A DNA stretch of 64,000 nucleotides, from the NCBI RefSeq assembly GCF_000702665.1, contig NZ_JNJA01000001.1:1-64000 (forward strand), in the 5' to 3' direction. Of this stretch, positions 28,475 through 38,515 are shown in pieces. Origin of the DNA: Solidesulfovibrio alcoholivorans DSM 5433. Lineage in GTDB: Bacteria; Desulfobacterota; Desulfovibrionia; Desulfovibrionales; Desulfovibrionaceae. A program made the translations under genes and the position numbers. The notes under the pieces were generated by a model. That model had not been told where the DNA came from, did no database searches, and worked only from the letters and a program-made list of their open reading frames with translations. Every line of letters starts with the position of its first letter. Position 1 is the stretch's first letter.

Positions 28475-30865
28475 ATGCCGTTTTCTCCCGACGCCTGGAT
28501 CCGCGTGCGCCACGAGGATACCTCCATCTATTTATGCCCCGAAGCGCCGGACTGGTTCGTGCCCAACGCCGCCGGCGACGCCGCCATCGCCGCGACCGCG
28601 CGCGGACAGGCCCCAAACTGCCGGGAGCGGCTCTTCCTCGCCCGCCTGCCCGAGGCCGAGCCCGCGCCCTACGCCGGCCGCCTCTGCGCCCTGCCCCTGG
28701 CACGGCTTGCGGAACTGTGGCTGCACGTCACGGACCGCTGCAACCTCGCCTGCCGCCATTGCCTGTTCTGTTCGGGGCCGGCCGCCGCTCGCGAACTGCC
28801 AACCGACGTCGCGCTTTCGCGCATGGCCGAAGCGCGCGCACTGGGCTGCCGCGTGTTCGCCCTGACCGGCGGCGAACCGTTCCTGCATCCGGGCTTTCCC
28901 GCGCTGCTCGACTTCGCCCTGGCCGACCCCGCCGCCCACGCGGTGGTGCTCACCAACGGCACGGGCTTTTCCCCCCTGCGCGAGGACCTGGCCCGCAGGC
29001 CCCGGGAGCGGCTGCATTTCCAGGTGAGCTGCGACGGCCTGGCCGCGCGCCACGACGCCCTGCGCGGCGAAGGCGCGTTTTCGCGTCTGGCCGCCGACGT
29101 ACGCCTCGCCCGGGACCTCGGTTTTCCGGTGACGCTGTCCTTTTGCCCCACGCGCGACAACCTGGCCGACCTGCCCGATGTCGCCTCCTTCGCCGCGGCC
29201 TGCGGCGCGTCGGGCCTGCACCTCATGTGGCATTTCGCCGTGGGGCGCGGCCGGGAGGAAGACACGCCGGACACGGACGCGCTGTACGCCGCCGTGGCCG
29301 CGGCCTGGGACAGGGCGGACGCGCTGGGGCTTGCCATCGACAACATCGAGGCCCTGCGCGCCCAGGTGTTCGCGCCTGTGGGCACGCGCCACGACGGCAC
29401 CACCGCCGGCTACGAATCCGTGGCCGTGGGCCCGGACGACAGGCTCTACCCGAGCCCGGCGCTGATCGGCGTGGAGGCCCTCGCCACCCCCCTTCCCGCA
29501 GCCGGCGGCCTGGAAGCGGCCTGGAAGGAAAGCCCCGCGCTCGACGCCCTGCGCCGGGCCAGCAGCGCATCGAGCGCATCGCCCTGGAAATACGTCCTCG
29601 GCGGCGGCGACCCGGACCATTCCTTTCGCCACGCCGGCACGTTCACGGGGCGCGACCCCTACCAGCCGCTGCTCGAGCGTCTTGCCGCACGCCTGATTGT
29701 CCGCGAGGCCAAAGCCGTGCCGCCCGCCCTGCCCGACGCCCAGCCGGCGCTGCTTCTTAAAATGGGCGAAACCCACGTGAGCTGCCACGCCCATGGCGAG
29801 GTGGCCCTGGCCCACACCAACTGCCTGCTCTCGCTCGCCGGCGAAGGGAGCCTCGCGCAGATCAAGGCTTTTTACACCGAGGCGGCGGCCGTGGAGAAAG
29901 GCGACATCGTCAATCCCGTGCATTACCCGGCGGAGATGGTGGAGCACATTCCCGAACGCTTTCGCGTGCGCGGCTACGGCTGCGGCTCGCCCATCGCCGA
30001 CGCGGACCTGCGCCCGGGCGAAACCATGGTGGACCTCGGCTGCGGCGCGGGCGTCGAGTGCCTGATCGCGGCCAGGCGCGTGGGGCCGGCGGGCCGGGTG
30101 ATCGGCCTCGACATGCTGCCGCCCATGCTTTCCCGGGCGCGCGCCGCGGCCAGGGCCACGGCCGAAGTGCTCGGCTACGCCAACACGGCTTTTTTCCAGG
30201 GCTACCTGGAGGCCATGCCGCTGCGTGACGCCACGGCCGACTGCGTGACGTCCAACTGCGTGCTCAACCTCTCCACGCGAAAGCGCCGGCTCTACGCCGA
30301 GATATTCCGCATCTTGAAACCCGGCGGGCGCATCGTCTTTTCCGACGTGGCTACGGAAACGCCGGCGTCGGCGACCATCTGCAACGACCCGAGCCTGCGC
30401 GGGGAATGCATTTCCGGCACGCTCACGCAAAAAGACCTTGTCGCGATCCTGGAAGAGGCCGGGTTTACGGACATCCGTTTCCTGCGCCGCTTCCCCTACC
30501 GACTGGTGCGGGGACACCGGTTCTATTCGGTGACCATGGAGGCGCGCCGTCCGCCGGTTGCCCCGCGGCGGTGCAAGGTGTTCTACCGGGGACCGTTGCG
30601 CGCCGTGGTCACGGCCTCGGGCGAGGTGCTGCGCGCCGGCGAAGTGAAGGAAATCGACGTATGGGAAGCGGACCTTGCGGGCGAGAACCTCTTCGTCCTG
30701 GACGCGGGCGGCGATATCGCCAACCCGGCCTTCGACGCCGGCGCAGGCTCCTGCTGCTGCGGCGCGCCGGCCAGGCCCGACGCCGGAGTCGCGGCGCTTC
30801 TTGAGAAGCAGGCGGCGCACGAGGGGCTCACGCCCTTTAACCTCGCGCCGCCGCCGGAAAGGTAA
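28475..30865 (+). CDS. Radical SAM - ArsM-like methyltransferase fusion
   Basis: A 796-aa two-enzyme protein. Residues 1-75 may be a small PqqD-like region. Radical SAM motif CNLACRHC (Cys 89, 93, 96, plus Cys99). A connector follows to about 420. The C-terminal half is an ArsM-type SAM methyltransferase: GYGCGSP (near 502), [20 protein letters not shown] (near 520), SNCVLNLS (near 592) and RGECISGTL (near 643); the last two contain the Cys that bind arsenite in ArsM enzymes. A CCCG cluster follows near 757. This predicts coupled radical and methyl-transfer chemistry on a thiophilic element such as arsenic, or on a Cys-bound substrate. ATG follows AAGGATCGCGCC. Confidence 0.85.
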   Translation: MPFSPDAWIRVRHEDTSIYLCPEAPDWFVPNAAGDAAIAATARGQAPNCRERLFLARLPEAEPAPYAGRLCALPLARLAELWLHVTDRCNLACRHCLFCSGPAAARELPTDVALSRMAEARALGCRVFALTGGEPFLHPGFPALLDFALADPAAHAVVLTNGTGFSPLREDLARRPRERLHFQVSCDGLAARHDALRGEGAFSRLAADVRLARDLGFPVTLSFCPTRDNLADLPDVASFAAACGASGLHLMWHFAVGRGREEDTPDTDALYAAVAAAWDRADALGLAIDNIEALRAQVFAPVGTRHDGTTAGYESVAVGPDDRLYPSPALIGVEALATPLPAAGGLEAAWKESPALDALRRASSASSASPWKYVLGGGDPDHSFRHAGTFTGRDPYQPLLERLAARLIVREAKAVPPALPDAQPALLLKMGETHVSCHAHGEVALAHTNCLLSLAGEGSLAQIKAFYTEAAAVEKGDIVNPVHYPAEMVEHIPERFRVRGYGCGSPIADADLRPGETMVDLGCGAGVECLIAARRVGPAGRVIGLDMLPPMLSRARAAARATAEVLGYANTAFFQGYLEAMPLRDATADCVTSNCVLNLSTRKRRLYAEIFRILKPGGRIVFSDVATETPASATICNDPSLRGECISGTLTQKDLVAILEEAGFTDIRFLRRFPYRLVRGHRFYSVTMEARRPPVAPRRCKVFYRGPLRAVVTASGEVLRAGEVKEIDVWEADLAGENLFVLDAGGDIANPAFDAGAGSCCCGAPARPDAGVAALLEKQAAHEGLTPFNLAPPPER

Positions 30866-30871
30866 GCCGCC

Positions 30872-32320
<1,449 letters not shown>

Positions 32321-32407
32321 TACGGGCCCCTTTTTGCCTCGAGTTCGTCACATTTTTCCCAAACTCGCCCGAACGCACCTGTGCAATACCGCAACTCGTG
32401 GCAGAGA

Positions 32408-32432
32408 TGCAACATGTTGCAAATTTGCCAAC
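32408..32432. promoter_or_regulatory. Upstream activator site 1 (dyads)
   Basis: Perfect 14-base palindrome TGCAACATGTTGCA at 32408-32421, overlapping a second dyad GCAAATTTGC at 32419-32428. Proposed enhancer site for the divergent Fis-type activator. Confidence 0.55.
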
Positions 32433-32486
32433 ACGCTGATTTTATTCATTTCCATCCTCAAAGGGTGGGGAAACCCTGTGCGAATT

Positions 32487-32498
32487 TGCAACATGGCA
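32487..32498. promoter_or_regulatory. Upstream activator site 2 (degenerate dyad)
   Basis: TGCAACATGGCA, one base short of the 14-base palindrome at 32408 and preceded by the same AATT context (CGAATT). About 67 bases separate it from the -24 element. Confidence 0.45.
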
Positions 32499-32564
32499 TG
32501 CTTCTTTTGCGGCTTTCATCAGACCATTTTATTTTTATCCTGAAATTTCAGTATATTAAAAACA

Positions 32565-32579
32565 TGGCACGCACGTTGC
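32565..32579 (+). promoter_or_regulatory. Sigma54 (-24/-12) promoter
   Basis: TGGCAC at 32565-32570, five bases, then TTGC at 32576-32579, followed by T. This matches the sigma54 consensus TGGCAC-N5-TTGCW in every invariant base with exact GG-to-GC spacing. The expected start of transcription is near 32591, about 55 bases before the IscU-like ATG. Confidence 0.85.
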
Positions 32580-32645
32580 TACTAGAGAGACAAAGCGAAT
32601 GGCCAAACCCGAAATCCACTGCCTTTTACATACAAGGAGACCACC

Positions 32646-33008
32646 ATGGACGCCACCCCGAACACCCCCAAGGTCCGCCCGGTTGTAACGCCCCTGGATC
32701 ACTACACCATCGAAGGCGTGAGCGAATGCTCCGCATGCGGCCGGGCCGTCAAGATCCAGCTGCTTATCGAAAACGACATCATCGTCAATGCCGGCGGCAC
32801 GGTCGAAAGCTGTAGCTACAGCCGCGAATGCATGGCCGCGCTCATCGCCACGGTCGTGGGCATGAACGCCTATGACGCCCAGGCCGTGTCCAGCGAAGAT
32901 TTCCAGCCTCGCATGACCCGCGTCATCGAGAAGCTCGGTTGCGACAACTGGTGCGTGGCCGCCCTGCGCATCGCCCTGCGCAACTACCGTCTCCGGGCGG
33001 CGGCATAG
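32646..33008 (+). CDS. IscU/NifU_N-like Fe-S scaffold homologue
   Basis: A 120-aa protein that aligns by eye with IscU. Cys31 (SACGRAVKIQL), Cys56 (VESCSYS) and Cys99 (LGCDN) have the spacing of the three IscU cluster ligands (25 and 43 residues; 26 and 43 in E. coli IscU), and the C-terminal helix ALRIALRNYRLRAAA matches the IscU end. Differences: the Asp two residues after the first ligand is Arg33, and the His before the third Cys is Gly98; extra Cys at 28, 62 and 103. It may hold a cluster differently or serve another thiol role. ATG follows AAGGAGACCACC; sigma54 promoter upstream, strong terminator downstream, so monocistronic. Confidence 0.8.
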   Translation: MDATPNTPKVRPVVTPLDHYTIEGVSECSACGRAVKIQLLIENDIIVNAGGTVESCSYSRECMAALIATVVGMNAYDAQAVSSEDFQPRMTRVIEKLGCDNWCVAALRIALRNYRLRAAA

Positions 33009-33064
33009 GCACACCGCCGTCCGATTCCCGGCCACCCGTTCGACCCACACGGACGGTCGGGGGC

Positions 33065-33106
33065 AAGCCAGGGGGCGTCCGCCGCTAACGCCCCCTGGCT
33101 TTTTTT
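33065..33106 (+). terminator. Rho-independent terminator of the IscU-like gene
   Basis: A 14-bp perfect stem (33065-33078 with 33088-33101; arm AAGCCAGGGGGCGT) followed by a run of seven Ts, 57 bases after the stop. Confidence 0.93.
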
Positions 33107-33303
33107 GCGCCCGCAAAGCGGCGGCCCCGCCCTCCCCCGGGCCGCTTTGACAACGCCCGCCCCATTCCGTAGACACTGTAAAGCGCCGGAAATGGCTGCC
33201 GGGCAAGGCTTCCCGCGCCCTGGCGCACCAATGCACGAGCCACGGGAAAAAGCGGGAAGAGACGCGTCCGCAGGACCGCCTTCCCCGTCCCCAGGGAGCC
33301 GCC

Positions 33304-35760
33304 ATGGGCAAGGGAAGCGTCACGGACTACCACGACCTCGCATCGCTTGGCGAAGACATCCGCCGCCACATCCTCTCCAACCTCGGCAACGACCTCTACC
33401 CGCCCGACCCCTTCCGCTACTTCAGCGGCCTGGCCTACGCCGTGCGCGACCGGCTCATCCGCATGTGGCTGACCACGCAAACCGCCTATTACGACTCCAT
33501 GAGCAAGCGCGTGTACTACCTGTCCATGGAGTTCCTGCCCGGCCGCTTCCTCATGAACGCCATCATCAACATGGGCATGGAGCAGGGATGCCGGGAGACG
33601 GTGGCCGATCTGGGCTTTTCCCTGGACGACCTGGCCGAGGAGGAGCGCGACGCCGGGCTCGGCAACGGGGGCCTCGGGCGGCTGGCCTCGTGCTACATGG
33701 ACTCCATCGCCACCTGCGGCATTCCCGGCTGCGGCTACGGCATCCTCTACGACTACGGCCTGTTCCACCAGACCATCGTGAACGGCTGGCAGGAGGAACA
33801 GGCCGACAACTGGCGGCGTCACGGCAGCCCCTGGGTCATCGACCGCATGGAGCACCTCTACGAGGTGCGCTTCCACGGCAGAAGCGAGGCCTACACCGAC
33901 GACAAGGGCAACCTGCGCTACCGCTGGGTGGACGCGGACACGGTCATGGCCATGCCCTGCGACATCCTCCTGCCCGGCCACGGCGGCGGCCACGTCACCA
34001 ACATGCGGTTGTGGGCCGCGGCCTCGTCCCAGGAATTTTCGCTGCGCGACTTCAACCAGGGCGACTTCGTCGGGGCCATGCAGGCGAAAATCCTCTCGGA
34101 AAACATCTCCAAGGTCCTCTACCCCAACGACGAACCCGTGGCCGGCAAGGAACTGCGCCTCAAGCAGCAGTATTTCCTGGTCGCGGCCACGCTGCGCGAC
34201 ATCGTGCGCCGCCACCGCAGACCCGGTCCGGCCGCCTTCGAGGGATTCGCCGACCAGGTCGCCATCCAGCTCAACGACACCCACCCGACCATCGCCGTGG
34301 CCGAGCTCATGCGCATCCTCGTGGACGAGGAATTCCTGCCCTGGGACGAGGCCTGGGCCATCTGCCGGGAGACCTTCGCCTACACCAACCACACGGTCCT
34401 GCCCGAGGCGCTCGAGACCTGGCCCATGGACCTGCTCGGGCGCGTGCTGCCGCGCCACCTGGAGATCATCGTCGAGATCGACCGCCGCTTCCAGGCCGAG
34501 GTGGCCGCGCGTCATCCCGGCGACGGCGGCAAGCTCGCGCGCATGGCCATCATCGACCGGGGCAGCTCCCGGGTGCGCATGGCCCATCTGGCCATTGTCG
34601 GCAGCCATGCCGTCAACGGCGTGGCCAGACTCCATTCCGACATCCTGCGCGAGCACGTGTTTCCGGATTTCGACGCCTTCTATCCCGGCAAGTTCACCAA
34701 CGTGACCAACGGCGTCACGCCCCGGCGCTGGCTGCTCCAGGCCAATCCCATCCTGTCGGCGCTCATCACCGAGGCCATCGGCCCGGACTGGGTCCGGGAT
34801 CTGACGGAGCTGCGCAGGCTCGCGCCCCTGGCCGAGGACGCGGCCTTCCGCCAGTCCTGGCGCACGGCCAAACGCGACAACAAAAAGCGCCTGGCCCGCT
34901 ACGTGCTGCGCAAGGCCGGGCTCGGCATCAACCCGGACACGCTCTTCGACGTCCAGGTCAAGCGCATGCACGAGTACAAGCGCCAGCTTCTGAATGTCCT
35001 GCACGTCGTGACCCTCTACAACCGCCTGCGCCGCGACCCGGGGCTCGCCGTGCCGCCGCGCACGGTGCTGATCGGCGGCAAGGCCGCGCCGGGCTATTTC
35101 ATGGCCAAGCGCATCATCCGGCTGATCACGGCCGTGGCCGAGAAAGTAAACACCGACCCGGCCATGCGCGGCCGCCTGCGCATGCTCTTCCTGCCCAACT
35201 ACTGCGTGTCCCAGGCCGAAAAGGTGATCCCCGCCGCAGACCTCTCGCAGCAGATTTCCACCGCCGGCATGGAGGCCTCGGGCACGGGCAACATGAAGTT
35301 CGCCTTAAACGGCGCGCTGACCATCGGCACCCTGGACGGGGCCAACATCGAGATCATGCAGGAAGTGGGGGAAGACAACATCTTCATCTTCGGCCTGACC
35401 GCCGACGAAGTGGCCGCCGCCCGGACCCGGGGCGTGGACCCGCGCAGCCGCGTGCGCGACGACCCCGAACTGGCCGAGGCGCTGGACATGATCGGGCGCG
35501 GCTTTTTCGCCCCGGACGACCCCGGGCTGTTCACGCCCGTCATCGAAAGCCTGCTCGACCGCGGCGACTACTACTGCGTCACGGCCGACTACCGCGCCTG
35601 CATCGAAGCCCAGGACCGGGTCAACGCCCTCTACCTCGACCCCGACGCCTGGAGCCGCAAGTCCATCCTTAACACCGCGAACATGGGATTTTTCTCGAGC
35701 GACCGCGCCGTGATGGAATACGCCCGCAACATCTGGCACATCGAGCCGCTCAAGGAGTAG
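33304..35760 (+). CDS. glgP: Glycogen/starch/alpha-glucan phosphorylase
   Basis: An 818-aa phosphorylase releasing glucose-1-phosphate from alpha-1,4-glucan with pyridoxal phosphate. Visible: YYLSMEFLPGRFLMNAIINM, GLGNGGLGRLASCYMDS, LNDTHPTIAVAELMR, and the PLP site EASGTGNMKFALNGALTIGT with the cofactor Lys near residue 665. Length is normal for the family. The ATG follows CCAGGGAGCCGCC. Its last 11 bases overlap the end of the convergent sensor kinase gene. A glucokinase gene 6 kb away would phosphorylate any free glucose. Confidence 0.97.
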   Translation: MGKGSVTDYHDLASLGEDIRRHILSNLGNDLYPPDPFRYFSGLAYAVRDRLIRMWLTTQTAYYDSMSKRVYYLSMEFLPGRFLMNAIINMGMEQGCRETVADLGFSLDDLAEEERDAGLGNGGLGRLASCYMDSIATCGIPGCGYGILYDYGLFHQTIVNGWQEEQADNWRRHGSPWVIDRMEHLYEVRFHGRSEAYTDDKGNLRYRWVDADTVMAMPCDILLPGHGGGHVTNMRLWAAASSQEFSLRDFNQGDFVGAMQAKILSENISKVLYPNDEPVAGKELRLKQQYFLVAATLRDIVRRHRRPGPAAFEGFADQVAIQLNDTHPTIAVAELMRILVDEEFLPWDEAWAICRETFAYTNHTVLPEALETWPMDLLGRVLPRHLEIIVEIDRRFQAEVAARHPGDGGKLARMAIIDRGSSRVRMAHLAIVGSHAVNGVARLHSDILREHVFPDFDAFYPGKFTNVTNGVTPRRWLLQANPILSALITEAIGPDWVRDLTELRRLAPLAEDAAFRQSWRTAKRDNKKRLARYVLRKAGLGINPDTLFDVQVKRMHEYKRQLLNVLHVVTLYNRLRRDPGLAVPPRTVLIGGKAAPGYFMAKRIIRLITAVAEKVNTDPAMRGRLRMLFLPNYCVSQAEKVIPAADLSQQISTAGMEASGTGNMKFALNGALTIGTLDGANIEIMQEVGEDNIFIFGLTADEVAAARTRGVDPRSRVRDDPELAEALDMIGRGFFAPDDPGLFTPVIESLLDRGDYYCVTADYRACIEAQDRVNALYLDPDAWSRKSILNTANMGFFSSDRAVMEYARNIWHIEPLKE

Positions 35761-37906
35761 CGAGGACCACCTCTTCCGCGTCCTGCGGCGGCTCCACGGG
35801 AAAGGTCGCCTCGAAGCGCACCCCTCCGCCTGGCGGCGTGGTAAACGATGCCTCGCCCTCGAGCTGGCGGGTGAGTTCCGTGACGAGCGTCATGCCCATG
35901 CCGGCGGCCCCTGTGGCATCGAAGCCCGGCGGCAGCCCCTGACCGTCGTCCTCCACCCAGATGCGGGCGACCCCGCCTTCCTGACGGCAGCCCACGCGCA
36001 GGTGGCCTGTCCGCTCGCCGGGAAAGGCGTGCTTGCAGGCGTTGGTGAGCAGTTCGCTGCAAAGCAGGCCGCAGGGCACGGCCTTGTCCAGCGGCAGGCG
36101 CACGGACTCGGTTTCCAGGCGCAGGCGCACCCGGGTCGCGACGTCCGCGTAGACGTTGCACACGCCCTCGGTCAGGACCCGCAGGTATTCGGCCAGGTCT
36201 ATGGCGGCGAAGTCGCCGTGACTGTAGAGTTGCTGGTGGACCAGGGCCATGGAGCGGATGCGGATCTCCAGGCGGCGCAGCCGGTCGCGCTCGGCCGGGT
36301 TTTCGGCGTCGTCGGCCTGCAGGCCGATGAAGCTCAGGATGATTTGCAGGTTGTTCTTGACCCGGTGGTGGATCTCCTTGAGCAGGACGGTCTTTTCCTC
36401 CAGGGCGCGCTCGCGGTCCGTGACGTCGTCGAAGCGGATGACCACGCCGTCAGCGCCGTTGGCGATGAGCGGATAAAGCAGCATATCCAGGAAATGCATG
36501 TCCCCCGCCTGGGGCAGGGAAAGCTTTTCCACGACCAGGGCCCGGCGTTCATGCAGGGCCCGTTCCACGGCATGCATGTAGTCGCCCAAAAGCGGCAGGG
36601 AGGCGACCACGTCGCGTCCCATGGCCGTTTCCCTGTTCAGACCGAACAGGCGGCTGGCCGTGTCGTTGACGTGGGTGACGTGCCCCGTGCCGTCCAGGCC
36701 GATGATCGCCGAGGGCATGGATTCCAGGATGTTGTGCAGCATGGAGCGCATCTTGGCCAGCGCGGTCACGGCCTGCTCCAGTTCCCGGTCGCGTTGTTGC
36801 AGGGCCCCGGCCATGGCGTCGAAGCTCGCGCCCAGGCGGCGGACCTCCAGGCTTCCGCCGTCCGCGCCGGCCCGGGCCTCCAGGTCGCCTGTGGCCAACC
36901 GGGCGGCGGCGGCGGAAAGGCGGGCGAGGCCCTGGCCGATGGCGTATCTGCCCGCGGCCCAGGCGATGACAAGGGCCAGGACAAGAGCCAGGAAGGCCTG
37001 GACCAGTCCCCGGAGCAACTGCGCGTCGGCCTGGGCGTAGGCTTCGCCGCGGGTGCTGGACACAATGATGGTCATATAGGGCGGCTGGTCCGGCTGCAGG
37101 CGCAGGCGCGCGAAACTGAACAGCCCCTCCTCGCCGCTGCGCCGCGTGCCGACGAAGAATCCGACGTCTTCCGCCGCCTCGTTGCAGCGTTCCCAGATGT
37201 GGGGCGTGGCCGTTTCGCCCAGGGGGAAACGGGAATCCGTCGGATAGGCGACCATGCGCCGGCCATCGGTGTCCAGGAGCGTGACCCGCGCGTGGGGCGG
37301 CAGCTCGAGGCCTCTGAGAAACCGTTCGTAGCCCTCGAGATAATAGGACAGCCCGATGACGCCGGCGAAGGCGCCCTCGGCGTCCGTGCGGGCCAGGGCA
37401 AAGGCCACGATGGGTTTGTGCGTGGCCCGGCCGAGGATGAACCGGCTGACGCCCAGGCCGCGGCTGCCCTGAGCGGCCTTGAAGTAATCTCGATCCGAAA
37501 GGTCCACGCCGAGAAAGGCCGGCAGCCCCGACGCCACCACCCTGCCGGCGGCATCGGTCAGAAAAATGTTGGACATTTCCGGGTGGTCGTCGAGCAGGGA
37601 GGCGAACATGCGGTTGAGCGCCGGCAGGTTGTGGCCGCGCATTTCCCCGGTATGGGCCAGGGCGACGAGCAGCGCCTGGGACAGGTTCCCGACGCCGTCC
37701 TGGATGGCGACGAGCCCCTGGGTCAGGTTGCGCATGTCCTCCCGGACCAGGAGTTCCCCGGCGCGCCTGTTTTCGAAGCTCATGCCCAGGATGATGGCGA
37801 TGGCGGGCAACCCGGCCATAAGCACGATGCCGGTCAAGAGCGTGGCGAGAGAGCGGCCGAAGACCCAACGCCGCAATCCGGCGAGCAGTTTCCCCATTGC
37901 CGTCAT
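35750..37906 (-). CDS. Cache-HAMP-PAS sensor histidine kinase (HisKA_2)
   Basis: A 718-aa membrane kinase. TM1 at about 18-42; a periplasmic dCache-type sensor (about 43-305; LGVDLSDRDYFKAAQGSRGL, AGVIGLSYYLEGYERFL); TM2 at about 305-325; HAMP; PAS (SMLHNILESMPSAIIGLDGT); then HisKA_2 with KEIHHRVKNNLQIILSFIGL and a C-terminal HATPase (CSELLTNACKHAFPG, GAAGMGMTLV). No receiver or adjacent response regulator. ATG at 37906 has a poor ribosome site; ATG at 37897 is an alternative. It starts 51 bases past the TusA-like gene and may belong to that transcript. Confidence 0.92.
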   Translation of the reverse strand: MTAMGKLLAGLRRWVFGRSLATLLTGIVLMAGLPAIAIILGMSFENRRAGELLVREDMRNLTQGLVAIQDGVGNLSQALLVALAHTGEMRGHNLPALNRMFASLLDDHPEMSNIFLTDAAGRVVASGLPAFLGVDLSDRDYFKAAQGSRGLGVSRFILGRATHKPIVAFALARTDAEGAFAGVIGLSYYLEGYERFLRGLELPPHARVTLLDTDGRRMVAYPTDSRFPLGETATPHIWERCNEAAEDVGFFVGTRRSGEEGLFSFARLRLQPDQPPYMTIIVSSTRGEAYAQADAQLLRGLVQAFLALVLALVIAWAAGRYAIGQGLARLSAAAARLATGDLEARAGADGGSLEVRRLGASFDAMAGALQQRDRELEQAVTALAKMRSMLHNILESMPSAIIGLDGTGHVTHVNDTASRLFGLNRETAMGRDVVASLPLLGDYMHAVERALHERRALVVEKLSLPQAGDMHFLDMLLYPLIANGADGVVIRFDDVTDRERALEEKTVLLKEIHHRVKNNLQIILSFIGLQADDAENPAERDRLRRLEIRIRSMALVHQQLYSHGDFAAIDLAEYLRVLTEGVCNVYADVATRVRLRLETESVRLPLDKAVPCGLLCSELLTNACKHAFPGERTGHLRVGCRQEGGVARIWVEDDGQGLPPGFDATGAAGMGMTLVTELTRQLEGEASFTTPPGGGVRFEATFPVEPPQDAEEVVLATP

Positions 37907-37957
37907 AGACAGGATTCCGGGGCAAAAGTCCAGGCGAAAGAAACCTGCCGCGCGGTT

Positions 37958-38200
37958 CTACCCGGCTGCGCCGCCGGGCCGCAGGCGGCTGTAGCGCGCC
38001 CGCAGGAACCCCTCCTCCGCGGCGACCTCAAGCCGCCAGCCCGAGACCGTGGCCAGCTGGTCCTCGAGCACGCCCCGCGCGCTCGGCGCAACCAGGAATT
38101 CCAGTTCCCGGGCGCGGGATAAACGGAGATACCACCCTATCTCCAGGCCCAGGCCTCAGCACTTGTCGCGCAGATCGAGGGTCAGGCGCTTGTCGTCCAT
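37958..38200 (-). CDS. TusA/SirA-like selenoprotein with in-frame TGA (Sec15)
   Basis: An 80-residue protein read through a TGA at 38158-38156, to a TAG at 37960-37958. It begins LTLDLRDKCUGLGLE (U is the TGA), matching the TusA start LDLRGLKCPxP with Sec at the position of Pro after the active Cys14. After the TGA the frame continues LEFLVAPSARGVLEDQLATV and SGWRLEVAAEEGFLRARYSR, the normal TusA beta-alpha-beta remainder. ATG at 38200 follows AGGGGACTGCC, 9 bases past the stop of the UPF0016 gene. A SECIS-like hairpin follows the TGA. TusA proteins relay sulfur (or selenium). Alternative: a nonsense-mutated pseudogene, but homology on both sides and the hairpin argue against it. Confidence 0.85.
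38125..38158 (-). promoter_or_regulatory. Predicted bacterial SECIS element
   Basis: On the minus strand, the TGA (38158-38156) is followed by 11 bases, then a perfect 7-bp stem GGAGATA (38144-38138) and TATCTCC (38131-38125) closing the 6-base loop GGGTGG. E. coli fdhF has the same 11-base distance to its upper stem and a 6-base loop with unpaired G needed for SelB binding; here the loop begins with three Gs. Confidence 0.8.
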
Positions 38201-38209
38201 GGCAGTCCC

Positions 38210-38482
38210 CTAGAGTTTGTCGAAATAGATGAGCGCGCCCATGACCACGAAGGCCACGGCAGCGACCTTCTTGATGATGTCGGGCGAGACGAAGTTGCAG
38301 ATGAATTCCGCGAAAATGACCCCGAGCAGGCTCGTGGCCACGAGCGCCAGCGAGGAGCCGGCGAAGACGATCCAGGGCTTGCGCGAATCCGCCGCCGTCA
38401 GCACGCAGGCCAGCTGCGTCTTGTCGCCGAGTTCGGCCACGAAAATGGTGGCGAAAGTGGTGAAAAGCAGTTTCCAGTCCAT
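38210..38482 (-). CDS. UPF0016/GDT1-family membrane protein (half-size)
   Basis: A 90-aa protein with three hydrophobic segments and one copy of the family signature VAELGDKTQLA (residues 15-25). UPF0016 (TMEM165/Gdt1/MneA) proteins carry two such motifs and export Mn2+ or Ca2+; single-motif halves are thought to work as dimers. ATG at 38482 follows AAGAGGGATGC. It lies 33 bases after the MoeA-PBP gene and 9 bases before the TusA-like gene, in one operon. Confidence 0.9.
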   Translation of the reverse strand: MDWKLLFTTFATIFVAELGDKTQLACVLTAADSRKPWIVFAGSSLALVATSLLGVIFAEFICNFVSPDIIKKVAAVAFVVMGALIYFDKL

Positions 38483-38515
38483 GCATCCCTCTTGGCAGCC
38501 GCGACCGGCTGCCGC

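Larger units (their letters stand above)
32321..32645. promoter_or_regulatory. Divergent regulatory region of the sigma54 activator/IscU-like pair
   Basis: About 325 AT-rich bases between divergent genes. It contains upstream dyads (32408-32432, 32487-32498) and a -24/-12 promoter (32565-32579), listed separately. Together they form a complete sigma54-type control region with sites about 70 to 160 bases upstream of the promoter, the normal enhancer distance. Confidence 0.7.

Noticed and set aside
27963..28865. 300-codon plus-strand frame before the radical SAM fusion
   Set aside because: Low-complexity Arg/Ser/Pro composition, overlaps the Cys-rich frame and the real gene in another frame, no ribosome site.
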